From NCBI RefSeq assembly GCF_004027225.2, contig NC_044289.2, positions 9,527,761 through 9,591,760 of the forward strand: a DNA stretch of 64,000 nt, in the 5' to 3' direction. The stretch is from Strigops habroptila (taxonomy: Eukaryota; Chordata; Aves; Psittaciformes; Psittacidae). The notes below the pieces were generated by a model. That model saw only the letters and a list, made by a program, of their open reading frames with translations. It did no database searches and was not told the DNA's origin. The translations under genes and the position numbers were made by a program. Positions 24,401 through 36,700 of the stretch are shown here, one piece after another. Position 1 is the stretch's first letter; the number at the start of each line of letters is the position of its first letter.

Positions 24401-27400
24401 CAGTCATGTCAGCGTTATCCTTCCCGTCGAGAGCTTACCAGTAAATGGGTTTAATAGTCAGCTTTTCACAAAGGTTAAATATCATCTCTGTCAGTGAAAG
24501 GTTTTCTCTCACATGTAAGGAAGCGCAAGTGAGGAATTGTACTGGCTTAACTCTTCATCTCAATTTGGCCACCAAAGCTTCATATCACTCCAAGAGCTGC
24601 AAAAGGTACAGTCAGTGTTGCATGATAGAGGTAGAAAAGCAGGGTTTGTCACTTGCTTGGAGTTATGGAACAGGTCAGTAGCAGAACTTGGAGCTGTTCC
24701 TGGGGATGTGAGTGGCGAGGTCTGTGCAGGCATGCAATGGACAGAGCAATGCAAAGGCCAGAAGACAGTGGCTGGGAGAAAAGTCCTTGTTGGGGGAAAA
24801 TTAGTTCCCAACACAGGCTGAGGAATGCTGGAAAAAGGGTTTGTTCAGTAGTTCTGTGGAGGTGATAAATGTTAGCAGAAACTAATAGAGTGCAACTTCT
24901 AACTCTGAAAATTAGGAGGGAAATCAATGTCAATGTTTTCTGTGATTGTATAGCTTCAGAAATGAAGGTTCCACCTTGGCTTTGGCTGATGGACAGTGTT
25001 GCCCATCATCTCATCTTTGTGGACATCTGTGCCTTGAAAATTAAGCAGATTTTTACTGTCCTTTGAGACAGGATGTTCTAAGTTTGCAGTTAGCCTAGGC
25101 ACTGGAAGAGCCATTGAGGAGCAGGGACTTTCAGAGGCCTAAGCCAGCCGTGTCGCAGTGGGTAGGTCATTAGCCCACTGCCAGCCATGTTTTCTTTGTG
25201 TTTGGTCAGTATAGGCATTTATTTTGACTGTACCAGAGGAACAGTATGTGAGTAAGTAAATAATTGTTTAGAATGGCTGGTTTAGTCTCACGAGATCTTT
25301 TTTTACTCATACAAAATGCTGACAAGCAAATCCTTCTAAGGGCTACGGTTTCCTTCAGCTCCCACCTGAAGTTTCTCCATTAATCTGCATCCTGTGCTGC
25401 AGTTGTGCTGATGGCCATATACAGAGAACATCAAACAAGGGAAGAAGTGAATCCCTAGCAAGGACATCATGCAACATGCAAGATTCACCCTTTGGTTCTG
25501 GTACTGTACAGCATTGTGCTCTACATGTGACTGGCAAAGTGGGTAAGTGTGCCCATCTGCACATCAGTACCTTTCTACCCCACACATGGCTGTTTGGTTG
25601 CTGCCCCCCATGCTTAAAATAGAGCTGTGCCTTAGGGAACTCCCTGCTAGTGCTGGCCTGCACAGTGGAGATAGTGTCTGCATTTGGTACTGAGCCTTTT
25701 GCTGCCTGCAGATATCCCCAGTATCTGACACAGCTGTTTGGACAGTTCTCTGAGTCATTAATCCAGGAGAGTACAGAGATAGTTTCCTTCCAATTGTCTC
25801 TGCGCTCCGTTGTCCCATGAATACATCCACGGACTAATTTTTCACTGGATTGAAGGACGAGGCTCCTTTCAGTGTCTGACAATGCAGGGCACAGCAGCAT
25901 TTGGCTTGGGCAGCACAGAGCAGCTGGCTGACTCATATTCCTTGTGATCCCCCCTGTCCTGATGGTGAGACCCTTTCTCAGGGTTGTGCTATTTCTAGTT
26001 ACTCTGATTCATGACCCTTTCCCACAGGAGTTTGAAGTTCCATCTCCTGCTGATGTGCAGTACTGCCCTGTCTGGGCTGCACATGTTTGCTCTGCCTCCT
26101 TGAGCTGTTTCCCTGAGCCTCCTGCTTCACAGGTGAGTGACTGTGGGGCATAACAGCTCTAATTCCTCCTCTCTATCCCATTACCCTGCTGCTCATCTGC
26201 TTGGGAGGTGATGGAAAGGACTCATGTCTGAAACACCGTGAAGGGCAAGACCACCCCAAGAGTCTCCATCTTCCCTGACCAATACAAAGTGATTATTCAA
26301 GCCTCTCTCTCTCATGAATACTTTTGATGTCATATTTTTGGAGCACAATATCCTCAGAGCTGTTTTGCCACTTGAGCCCTGGATCTCTCCTCCCTGTCAC
26401 TTTATTTTCGCCTCTCCTGTCTCGATTATTGATGAGAGCAATTTGCAGTACGTGCTGCCTTATTCGGCAGGAACAAACTAGGTGTACAAGAGAGAAAAGT
26501 ATTCACATCCTCTTTGTAGGAGATTGAGCAATGTGCTTCCAAATCTCTGCACATGTGTACTGTTTCTGCGGGCAACTCTGTCCTGTGCATATAAAGGACT
26601 GTGGTTCTTCCAGGCTTTGCTACTCTACCTCAGGCTGCAGCTGAGCTTCATGTTCATGCTATGGAACATATTCTTAATCTGTATCTGTCACTGCTGCTTA
26701 ATGAAAAAGCTAAACAGCTTTTCTCTTGTAGGCTCCTCTAATAGTTCAATTTTAATTTGCATGTTGCTGACTGATTTTCTGTTTAGGCTATGATAAATAA
26801 AAACTAAACATACAGAACAGATCTCTAGCTAGTGATGTCAATACATTTTACAAACCTGAATTATACCTCACAGCATCCCTGCACTCTGCTTTCTTCTGAG
26901 GGGGAAACTGAGGCAAGCAGAGGTGGCCAAGGAAACAGAGAGCCCTAATGCTGGAAGCAAATCTATTCCTGCCAGCACAGGGTCACAGGGCATGGTCCAG
27001 TTAACATCTCTGCATGCCAGCCAGAGGCCAGTCTGAGTTACTAAGGGCATCAATTGAAAGCTCTGGAAAATCTAGCTGTAGTGATTTGAGCAATGCCATC
27101 TGTGACTGTCTGCTCTGTTCCTCTGCTGGACATGAATGTCACTGCAGTAGAGACTGCAGAAAGCTGCATGCTCCTGTACCTCAGCCCCTCCAGTCTGAGC
27201 CTGGTGTTTCATTATAAACCTTCTGACATACCCAGCTTTGCAAAGAAGTGGTTCAGGTGTGGTAGAATTTCTTCTTTCTTGGCTTTGCATTGAGGGTCCT
27301 CTCATTTGAGAGGCTTCTGCAAGACACTGTTCCAAACAAGTCATTGTAATGGAGATGAAATGTTTCACCAGACATTTAGATGTTCCACTGCTGTGCTTTG

Positions 27401-30400
27401 TGCAAGTGATACTTATGCAGAGTTATCTACTCCTGACATCAATGTTCAGTGTGTTAAAACAATGTTCATGTTCAAACTTAAGAATTCTAGGAATTCTAAG
27501 GTGAAGGAAAATGGTATTTTCATGTGCTGCTCAATCCTTCAGTTTCTAACATTCCTGGTGGGTTATACTTAAACAAATGCTGTCTCCTTACCATTTTCTA
27601 TTAGAAATGTCTGTCCCCTTTTAAATCTGAAATGTGCGATTAGAAGAGATACATGGGTTTAAGTTCAAGGTGTAGGCTGCACTTTTCATTGCCTGTAAAG
27701 GTCACTCATGTAAGTAGGAATAGCTACTGGTAAGCACCGTTATCTGCCAACAATACAGGTTTCATGGACATTTTGCCTGAATAATTACCTGTACTGTATT
27801 CAGTACTGCCATTGCCAGCGACCTTTAAGATGGGTGTAACCATGTCTATTTTCATAAAAAGGAAGAAAAAACACATGGCATAAGACCAAGGGTGGAAAAT
27901 TGTGATTTAAGATGCCATTTGAGTCAAGGAGATGATTAGGGGTGAATTAAATGCCATTAGTAATCAGGAACAGGCCTCTGACAAAATCCCACATGCCCTG
28001 GAAGTCCCTAGCTTTCAGGGTAGTCTCAGGATTGACTGCAACAATGTAGAGATACAGAGTCCATCCTGCCCCTTAGTTCATCAGTGCCTTTATCAATGGT
28101 GGTATTGCTCACAGAGGATACTAGATAACCTCATCTAATTTTAAGACAAAACATTGGTACCACCAGAGCACTAAAATCCAATAAATTCACAAATGACCTC
28201 CCGGCTGTAGTGCTGTAAAAATCCTAAATGGAAATCTGAACTCCATCAGCCCTTCACTTCTTAAAAACAAAATAGATAAATACATGGAAAGGACCAATAA
28301 CAGTTAGGGAATGTAGGAGGTCCGTGTGATAAAACTGGCATTTGCCTCCTCAGCGATGGATCAGTAGCAAGGAAAAGGCTAATAACATTTTCATATGGCA
28401 AGTAGCACATCCACAGGGCTTTCTATTCAAAAGGCAGAAGCCAAAATTGCAGCCTTGGTCATTAAAGGAACTATCACAGACTGGAAGGGCTGCTTGGTTC
28501 ACTCTCTGAGCAGCACAGCCCATAAAGGAGCCAGTGTGGCTACAGCTCACTCCCAAACCTGTCACCACTGCTGACACAACTGTTTAACGTGGGACACAGG
28601 CTGGTTTGGCCACTGGGCAGCAGATGCTCACGTTCACCAGCAGCATCGACCCAAGGGGCTTCCTGAGCCTGGGCTGAATTCCAGGCTGAGGTTGGAAAAT
28701 AGCTACAAGTTGCTCACTGAAAATGGGGTGATGCCCGAGGGCTGCTTGGTGGGATGTAAGTCAAGTCTGGTTGACTGCACCATCCCTCCATGACTCCATT
28801 TCACTGTGTTTATGTGGCCTTTGGTGGAGGAAGAACAAGTTACAAACAAGGGTATAAAAATTTGAGCTTGATGGCAAGGTGCACAGTTCATGCTGCTTTC
28901 TTAGGGACCCTGGTTTAGTTAGACCTGTTTGTGGTCATGGCAGGTGGTTTAGACTTTTGTGTTACTGAGGAAATTAATGGCTAATTAAAAAGTCTTTGGT
29001 TAGATTAGTACCAGATGTTTCACAAAACATTGTTATAAACATCTGTCGAGCTGCCTTGGCAAAAGCCAGTTTGGTCATGCAAAGTCCTGCTGGTCTTCAG
29101 TTTGAGAAAATATACTTGACAAAGCTTTCATTTTTGGATGAAGTTTATATAAATATTTAAAGATTAATTGGATTAATAGGACTTTACAGTAACTCCAGAA
29201 GCATTCTTCTTCTTCATGAATACAAGTACCGTCTTTTCATACACAGGAGTGCCTCTGAAGACGGATGACAGCTCTCAGTTTGATTGTCAATTATGTGTTT
29301 ATCCTCTGTTTGACAGATAATTTTTTCATGGTGATTTACTCTTCCTCGTAATTAGAAGTAGCAATTAGAGTATCTTAGATATTATGCTCGAATTTTCTTC
29401 TAATGATGCTGTCACTGGATGGGCTCTCAGACACCTGTTTCACAGCAGAGCGAACATGGGAATTAATGCTCCACCACACCAATCTGTTTGTTTCTTCTTT
29501 TCTTCCTCCCTTTGAATCATTTTAGTCTCCTGGTATTGGGGAACTTTAGCTGTTTTCCCAAGTTATTCCGTATCCCCAGTTGATGTTTGTTTGTCTTATC
29601 TTTATCTCAGTTACTTCCTTACAGACCTGATCAGCTGGCTTGCTGTCTTTTACTGGGCATCCTCTGTCTCAGAAACAGATGCTCTGCCATGTCTCTTTGG
29701 TATCCCAAGGAAAGCTTTTTTGTTTCACCATCAATGCAAAAAAATGGCCAGATATAGAAGAAACATAGAGACAAGTGAGCACCTAGCAACACTGGCAGCA
29801 CTGCCCATGGCCATGTACCCTCTTGTCGTTGGCCTCTTAGAAACAGCTTTTCCTGCTCACTATTACAAAGCACGTACTCCAAAAAGGATGATGGTTCCCA
29901 GCCTGAGATTGCCCCTGGGGCAGTATTCGGCACCGGGGTTGATATGCAGAAGAGAGGTATGGCTGTGTGTCTGTTTTCTGTGCACAGTTATTACACAAGT
30001 AAATCAACTGTAAACACACATCTCTAATGAATGCTTGTGTGTCAAAATACCGCGTTTGCATGGAAAAGGTTGTAGTATTTGCACATACAAGTTAGGTGCA
30101 CAATTATGTAGTTTAAGTGACTGAACGCACTGGTATGCTTACAAATGCTTGTAGTCAGTGTCTTCCATCGCAGGGATAGAACCACAGGCAAGGAGGTCCA
30201 AATGCAGCCAGACAAGTGGTTCTCAAAGTCTCATCTCTTCCTTATCTCCAACACTTATCACAGGTGTGCTGCCAGGATTTTAATGGAGTGCTCCCAGGAA
30301 AGGGTCCTATATCTGGTGGCAAGCTGGTAGTTTCTACAAGGCAGAGGGATGAGAGTTTTGGGTTACTTCCCACCATCTGGACTTCAGAAATGCTAAGGTG

Positions 30401-33395
30401 AGGACACAGCACTGCAGAGCACCTCTCATGGGTGGCAGCTGGGCTGCACTGTCCCTTCACCTGGTGCAAAAGCGATACCTGCACCCTTGCCGGGCCAGCT
30501 GGGGAGCAGGAGAGCCAGCCCCATGGGGAGAGCAGTACTGAGGAAGCAGGGACCTGCTCCAAAAGGCTGGAAGCTGAGCAAGTACCAGTGAGTATAACAT
30601 TTCATCAGTGCAGCTGCAAAGCAAGAAGACTCTCATAGATTGTTGTCACTGTGTGTAGAGCTGGTTGAAAGCTTTAGGAGGTGAGCTGTGTTGTTCTTTG
30701 ACTGTAACATGACTTACTGGGTTTCTCTGGACAGGCAGGTCTAGCATGTGCACATGTGTGTGCATGTGCATTTTCTTCCCCCAGCAGCTTCCCTTGGCTA
30801 AAGGAGAACCCAGATCCCCATTTTGAAGAGACACAGTAATTTGATTGTGTTTCTTTTAATTTTCAAGTTCTTTGTAAGAGAAAGAGCCCGTAAGCTTCAT
30901 TTCAAAGGTGGAATCTGGAACTTAGGTCTGGAGGCTGGCACTGTTAAAGCTGTTACCAGCTGCTGCAGTGTCCTCCTGGCTCACCAGTGAGCGAGGGAGT
31001 TCATATCCCTGTGCTCACTGCCATTCCCCTCAGCTTTCTGCAATTATGCTGCAAATCCTGCATTCATATGCTTAAAAACCTAAATGTTTAATAACATGGA
31101 AAGGCTTTGATTAGCACAGACTTACAAAAGCATCTAGATAAAGTATCTTCCAACAGGAAAGCTGTTCTTGTCAGGAGAACATGATTAAACAGGCATTTAG
31201 AGAGTTAAACCCTGGGCCCTTTAGAGGCAGCAAGACCTTAGACCAACAGGATCTGCGGTACGAAGCCACCTCAGCTGGTACAAATGAGCTGCAATGGTTT
31301 GGGAGCAAAACTGGGTACTTTCAGCCTCGAGATTGAACTCAAGTAGGTCTCTTCAGGAGGTGGCCCAAGAGGAATTGAAGACTTCTGGTTGGCCTTTGCC
31401 TGTGGCCCATGGGACGGAGAGGGAGAGACAGAGAAAAATGGAGCAGGATTACAGTCCCAGTGCTGTGATTAATGCTGGTGTTGAAAGGGGAGCAGGGCTC
31501 TCTGGGCTGTAACCTACTTGGCAAGTCTTTTCCACTTCAGACTTTCCTGGCTGGCAGCCACAAATATTAGTTCTGAGATGGGTGACATTGTGTAGGTTTG
31601 ACATGCCTCTTGTGTTGTCTTTGTAATGCTGCCAGAGTCCTGTGGTCATTTTCTGTCGATTGGGCTCTTGTTCCTTTGGGGGACTGATAGCGCAGGTATC
31701 CAGTCTTTCTGCTTATTTTTGGGGGCTTTTTTGTTTGTGGTTTGGGTTGTTTTGGTTTTTTCTGTGGGGGGAAGAAGCTTAGAAAACAAAATGAGATGCT
31801 TGAGATAAGAAAGGCTGTACCAAAATCTCTAAAATTCACAGCAAAGAATTATGCTTCAGGTCAATTTTGGTTTCTAGAAATGAACCTGTTGGTTAAAGCC
31901 CAGATCAAAAGTACTCTTTTAAAGATCATACTGTGCTTTGACTGTTGCCATAAAAAAGCAATGTGGAAAGAGTGAGGTGGGTCTGGATTTAAGCATGGCT
32001 CCCCATGTGCTTAGGCTTTAAATGAAAAAGCTGTTCCACGAGCAGCCAACCTTATAAAGTCTAGTTTCCTGCAGGGTTGGGTTTCTGTCTCGTCACCTCC
32101 ATAAGCCCTGGCTCCTCCATCTCTCTTGAGAAACTGCTTGCAGACAAGAAGGAAGGCAGTGAGCAGGGGTCTGTGGGCGCTGCTTGATCAGCTGCCTGCC
32201 CCATGGCGTCTCCACTGAATGTTCTCACCTTCTCAGCCAGCTCCTTCAGGTCTCTCCCCACTGCACAAACCAAGTGGGAACTAAGTTATCTCAAAGTATT
32301 CAATCCTTCTTCCAAATCTGGGTGACAACAGCTGATGAATGAAGTGCTATTGGGGAGAAGCGGTGTTGCTGAGGAGACACAGACTGAGATGGAGGTCTGT
32401 TTCCCAAGGAAACTATGCTAGAAAAATAATGCAATTGTACAAACGTGCCCACAGAATTCAGTAACTGTTTGCAGTCCCTGTGTACAGTGCAGTGTGGAGT
32501 GGAAAGTGCTGCTGCTGCTATTTGAGCTTGTGACTCTGCCAAGGAGACTCTCTGTCCCTTGGTGTGTCAGTGAACACTGTGACTGAGATCCATTCCAGGG
32601 AGAAAATGAGGCACGTTCCCTCATGGATGTCAGGCTCTTTGGGTTAACTCTGGTTGTGTGGAGGGGACTGCATGACGGGGCCTCAAACTTGGCTGAGGCC
32701 TTTGTGTTTCTGGAACACAAACAACAACTAACTTTTGGTTTATAATAATCTCAGTATGTATCTATTTACATAGCTGTTTAGCTCATAAATGTTTCTCATG
32801 AAGGCTCTCTCATGAGTAACGTAAGGCTGTTGCTGTGCATTTCTCTAGCTTTGGGCTTCCTTTCTGAAGCAAATTAAAGCACCCAAATCCAAACTGACCA
32901 GCAGTCCTGGCAATATTTGGAGCTCTAAAAAGGAGAGCTAGGATTTTTGATGTTTTTCCCATTTCTAACTGGCAACCAAGGGAAAACTCTTGGGGTAGAG
33001 AGAATTAACAAAACGCATGGTCGTGACTCGTGTTTTGCCAAGAGGAGACAGGTCAAATGATTTGGGTGGAAAACAAAACCCAGCTCCAATTGGCAACAGG
33101 CTCAGCACAGCGATCCCCACCTCCTTGTCCTCCCCATCACTCCAAGCATGTCCTTGGAGCACCTCGCAGCACAGCATGGGGCCATGCCGGGTGGCCAGCC
33201 AGATCTTCAGGGAGAGGTGAGTGACTTGCCAGCCTGCCTCTCTTGGGGGGGGGGTGAGAGGAGGCGGCCAAAGGGAGGGAAAAGTGATGCTGAGGCCACC
33301 GGGTGCTGCTTTAAACAGCGCTCTCTGTGCCTCAGTTTCTTTTGCTGTGGAAATAGCAGCTCTGAGGCCAGTTGATGGGGATGTGCTGCTGGGGA
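12441..33395. other. About 21 kb without a recognisable gene
   Basis: I read both strands and found no open frame with a known domain, no spliced chain of conserved residues and no structural RNA. The longer open frames (for example the minus strand at 25355-25936) have random-looking composition. A CR1 tail is present near 18117-18160. An AATAAA at 15964-15969 has no gene attached. Older degraded repeats may be present that I cannot name by eye. Confidence 0.6.
18117..18160 (+). mobile_element. CR1 LINE 3' tail, sense
   Basis: Short remnant reading GATCTTAAGGTCCTTTCC, then CAACCCTAACC and ATTCTATGATTC, the usual 3' end of avian CR1. No body is recognisable upstream. Confidence 0.7.
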
Positions 33396-33770
33396 GGGGG
33401 GGCTTGGGTTGAGTGCTTGCTGGGCAGTGGGGCGCAGGGGAGGCCCGTGCTGGCCGTGCAGTGCAAGAGCTGTCCGGGACGGGGGGACGGGTGCGGGCAG
33501 AGCCCCGGGTGCGGGCAGAGCAGAGTCCCGGGTGCGAGCACGGCAGAGCCCGGGCGCGGCGCGGCGGGAGCGGAGCTGTCCGCGGCCGCCGGTGCTGAGT
33601 CGCGGTGGCAGCCGCCGCGCTCCCGCGGAACCTGCGCCCCCCTCCCGATCCCCGCCGCCCCGCGGAGCTGCCGCGGGAGCTCCGGCAAGTTTCAGGCTGC
33701 AGAGAGCGGAGCGGGGAGCGCCCGGGGCTCCTGTGGGAAAGGTAAGGGGGGCCCGGGCATGCCCGGGACT
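33396..33770 (+). promoter_or_regulatory. Isolated CpG island with a strong plus-strand splice donor
   Basis: About 370 bases of dense CpG, including GCGGCCGC at 33582-33589, stand alone in an otherwise GC-ordinary stretch. On the plus strand it ends in GGGAAAG|GTAAGG, with the donor GT at 33742. This is what a promoter plus noncoding first exon looks like. Imperfect GGGTGCGGGCAGAGC repeats lie at about 33487-33550. It could start a long noncoding RNA or an untranslated 5' exon of the opsin 8 kb downstream. Open frames across it are a by-product of GC content. Confidence 0.55.
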
Positions 33771-36700
33771 GGGTATTGGGGGGGCGCCGGTCGCGGTGGG
33801 TGTCCCAGGTGCGGGAGGGCAGAGAGACCAGCCCCATAGCTGTGTCCCTGCTATGTTTGGGGTGATGGAGCACAGCACCGCGGCTGTGCTGCATGTCCCG
33901 GGGGGATACCGGCAGTGCCAGTCCTCGGTGTGACCCCCACTCCCCACCCGGGCAGCCTTAGGCACTGGTGCACATGTGTGAGCTTTAGGGTGCGTGTGTG
34001 CATGGGGCTGCACCCCCTCACAAAGGGGCTTGCAGGAGTCATGGGGGAAAGCAGCGGGGAGGCAGAAAAGAGACTCATTTTGTCTAGCTGATGGGGAAGA
34101 GCAGTCCTGTCACAGGAAAACTCCAACCTACAAAGTGATTTCAGGTAGAGGACTGAGGGCTGCCTTTCCTTATGCTGCAATCTGTCCTTCAGATACTGAG
34201 CAGTCACTCAGCTGTGCTCTTTTTCTCTTCTGTGACTTTTTAAGGGCTGCTTTATTTGCTAGGCAGGCAGCAGTGTCTAAGCCTCCTTTGTGCTAGGAAC
34301 TGCAGAAATCGATTCCTGTTATTTACTATTGAAAGAGACTGGAGGTCAGCTGAGTTTCCAGGCTCATCAGGTTTCCTTCTCCTCTCCAAGAAAGGCTCCG
34401 GCTTTGTGGCACGTTGACTGAAGAAAAGCAACTGTCCAAGTCTGGAGAGGAAAAGGGCAAACCTGACAATCACACAATATAAAACACTTGGTTTTTCAGC
34501 TAGACGGAGTGCATGTGGTCAGGCCAGTCCAGCCATGCCAGTGTCCTCCCAGGTGCCAGATAAGGACATGGGATGTAGGTTTAGGCTGGATTCTTCCTGT
34601 GAATGCAAGAATAGGGTCTGTGATGCAGAACACGAGTGTTTCCTGGTAATGTACCTGTCGCAGGAGCTGCTTGGAAAACTTCATCTCATTTTGAAGTCTG
34701 ATTAAATTGAGGGGAAAGGAGCTTTCACAGTCTGCCTCTTCTCAGAATAGAGTCAGAGCAATGGAGCTTAAATTAAATTCAACATCAGCTTTGTATGCCC
34801 AAAGACTACGTGACCAACCAGTTTGATTTTAAAGGGCTGCGTTGTGCTGGCTGGGTAGCTCCTGATGAGATGTTCTCATGTGAAGCCTCTCCCAGAGGAA
34901 TTACAGATTTAGTCTGGATTAAGCACAGTCATGTTTTTGAAATGTTTTTGAGTTGTAAGAAAACTCCAGCAGCTGTTTCTGTCTGAAGTGAATGTGTTTG
35001 GTGCCTGATGTGATACTTCTGCAGCTTGTGACTCTCCACTACACATGATGGCAGAGAAGGAGGATTGTGCAGGCTTCCCCCTCTGTTGCACGCTCACCTG
35101 AGGAGCAGCTCTGAGGGAAGGAGGCCTTTGGGCAGGTTTGCAGCAGGCAAGCGGAACCAGAACAGGATTGTGAACTAGCAGGGAAGGAGGTTACTCATTT
35201 TCTTGCTGCTACAAGGGTAAAGACCATGTAAGCACCTTGTGGGGCCAGGTGTGAAAAGGTCTCAGCATCCCCCTCACAGAGGAGCTCAGACAAGTGCACC
35301 ACCTCCTAGTTCATCTGAGGGGGAAAGGCTTTACAATCCCCCAGTGACAGCAGCGGGGCAATGCTGGGGGTTTTGCAGTGGTTTCTGTACTGATCCTCAC
35401 TTCCCTGTGCTGCACACAGCTACAGTGAGTTTATAGGATCTAGTTGATGATTTACTTTCAGACACAGAAATGATTTCTCTCCATATTTCTATAAAATGGA
35501 TTTATTGTCCCTGTGTCAATGACATCACCAGATCTATCAGTGCAAGAGACGCATTTTTATCATTTCCTGTATTACAATGAGAGACGTGTGCTTTACAAAT
35601 AGCTCAAGCACAACCATAACAATAAGGTCTATCCCAAGTAATATGTCAGAAATAGAAGTTCATCTCCCCTGGATTACTGTTACTTTTTGCCAGCTTGATC
35701 TCACAGGACACTTGTAGCTCCCTTGATGTATTGCAGGATGGAGACCTGCCAGGGGTCTGAAGGAAATAAAGTCCTGCAAGCTTTGCCAGTTCTCTCCTTC
35801 CATTGCTGCGTGTGTGCATGCACGCCAAGGAGCAGGAACAATTCCTTCCAGACTGTTTATGCTGGGCCTTGCCCTGTCTCATCACCAGTGCAGCTGTGTG
35901 ACCACAGTCCCTCCTTTTTCCCAGACTCCATGTTCTTAATACACATATGCTTTGCTAAAGTATCTCGGAGGGGCAGTGTGCGTGTCCTGTGTTCAGCACG
36001 TCTGCTTCCAAGGGCTCTTGAGGAAGAATGAAATATGGCTTAGGGGAGATCTATGCATTATGTGAATTTCGGGAATGATTTGCTCAGCCCTAAATGAAGG
36101 TTGTTTCCAATTAGGTTAATGAAGGATGTCATTCTTATGGCTAGAGTGACTCGGTCTGGTGCAGGGAGGTATAAATCACCTGTCCCTGTACACAGATGCT
36201 CTTTATCCTCCAAAGAGCACAGGAGAGTAAGAGAGATGATGTTCACTGGGCTGTGAAGCATTGGGCTCCATCTGTGGAGGAGATGAACCCTGTAGCCCCT
36301 TTTCGGCACTGGTGCTGTGTCCCTTGGCCCACACATAGCACAAGGGGGGCTGCCCGTTGCCAGCACCTCCACATCTACTCTCCTGCTGATTTCACTCTCC
36401 TCTGCACCAGCTTTGCTCCCAGGGTAAGTGACTTCCCAGACTCCCATCCCATGGGATGTGGCTCCAGCACCCTGACCCCTTGGCTGGGTCTCACTCAGCT
36501 TGCACTGTCGCAGTGCTCTCATCACCAGAAGCTGCATCTCCCTTCCTTGCACTCTGTTGCATATAGGGGTGGGCAGAGCAACAAGCAACACTGAAGGCAT
36601 TTGCGTGTACAAGTGCTGTAACTCGGTGCCCTAGACAGAGCTATAACCACCTGACAGTGCATTCAATTATCCCAAAGGCACAGGCTCACATCTTTGTGCA

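Noticed and set aside
25355-25936. 193-codon minus-strand open frame
   Set aside because: No recognisable domain, no promoter or poly(A) context, and composition like its surroundings.
29591-30013. 140-codon plus-strand open frame with hydrophobic start
   Set aside because: The hydrophobic start is not followed by any known domain; no splice or regulatory support.
33207-34013. Several 150- to 309-codon open frames on both strands around the CpG island
   Set aside because: They overlap in many frames, are dominated by Pro/Ala/Arg/Gly and show no domain. This is what GC-rich DNA gives by chance.
36058-36612. 184-codon minus-strand open frame
   Set aside because: No family match, no plausible exon borders, and an overlapping frame on the other strand. 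Treated as chance.
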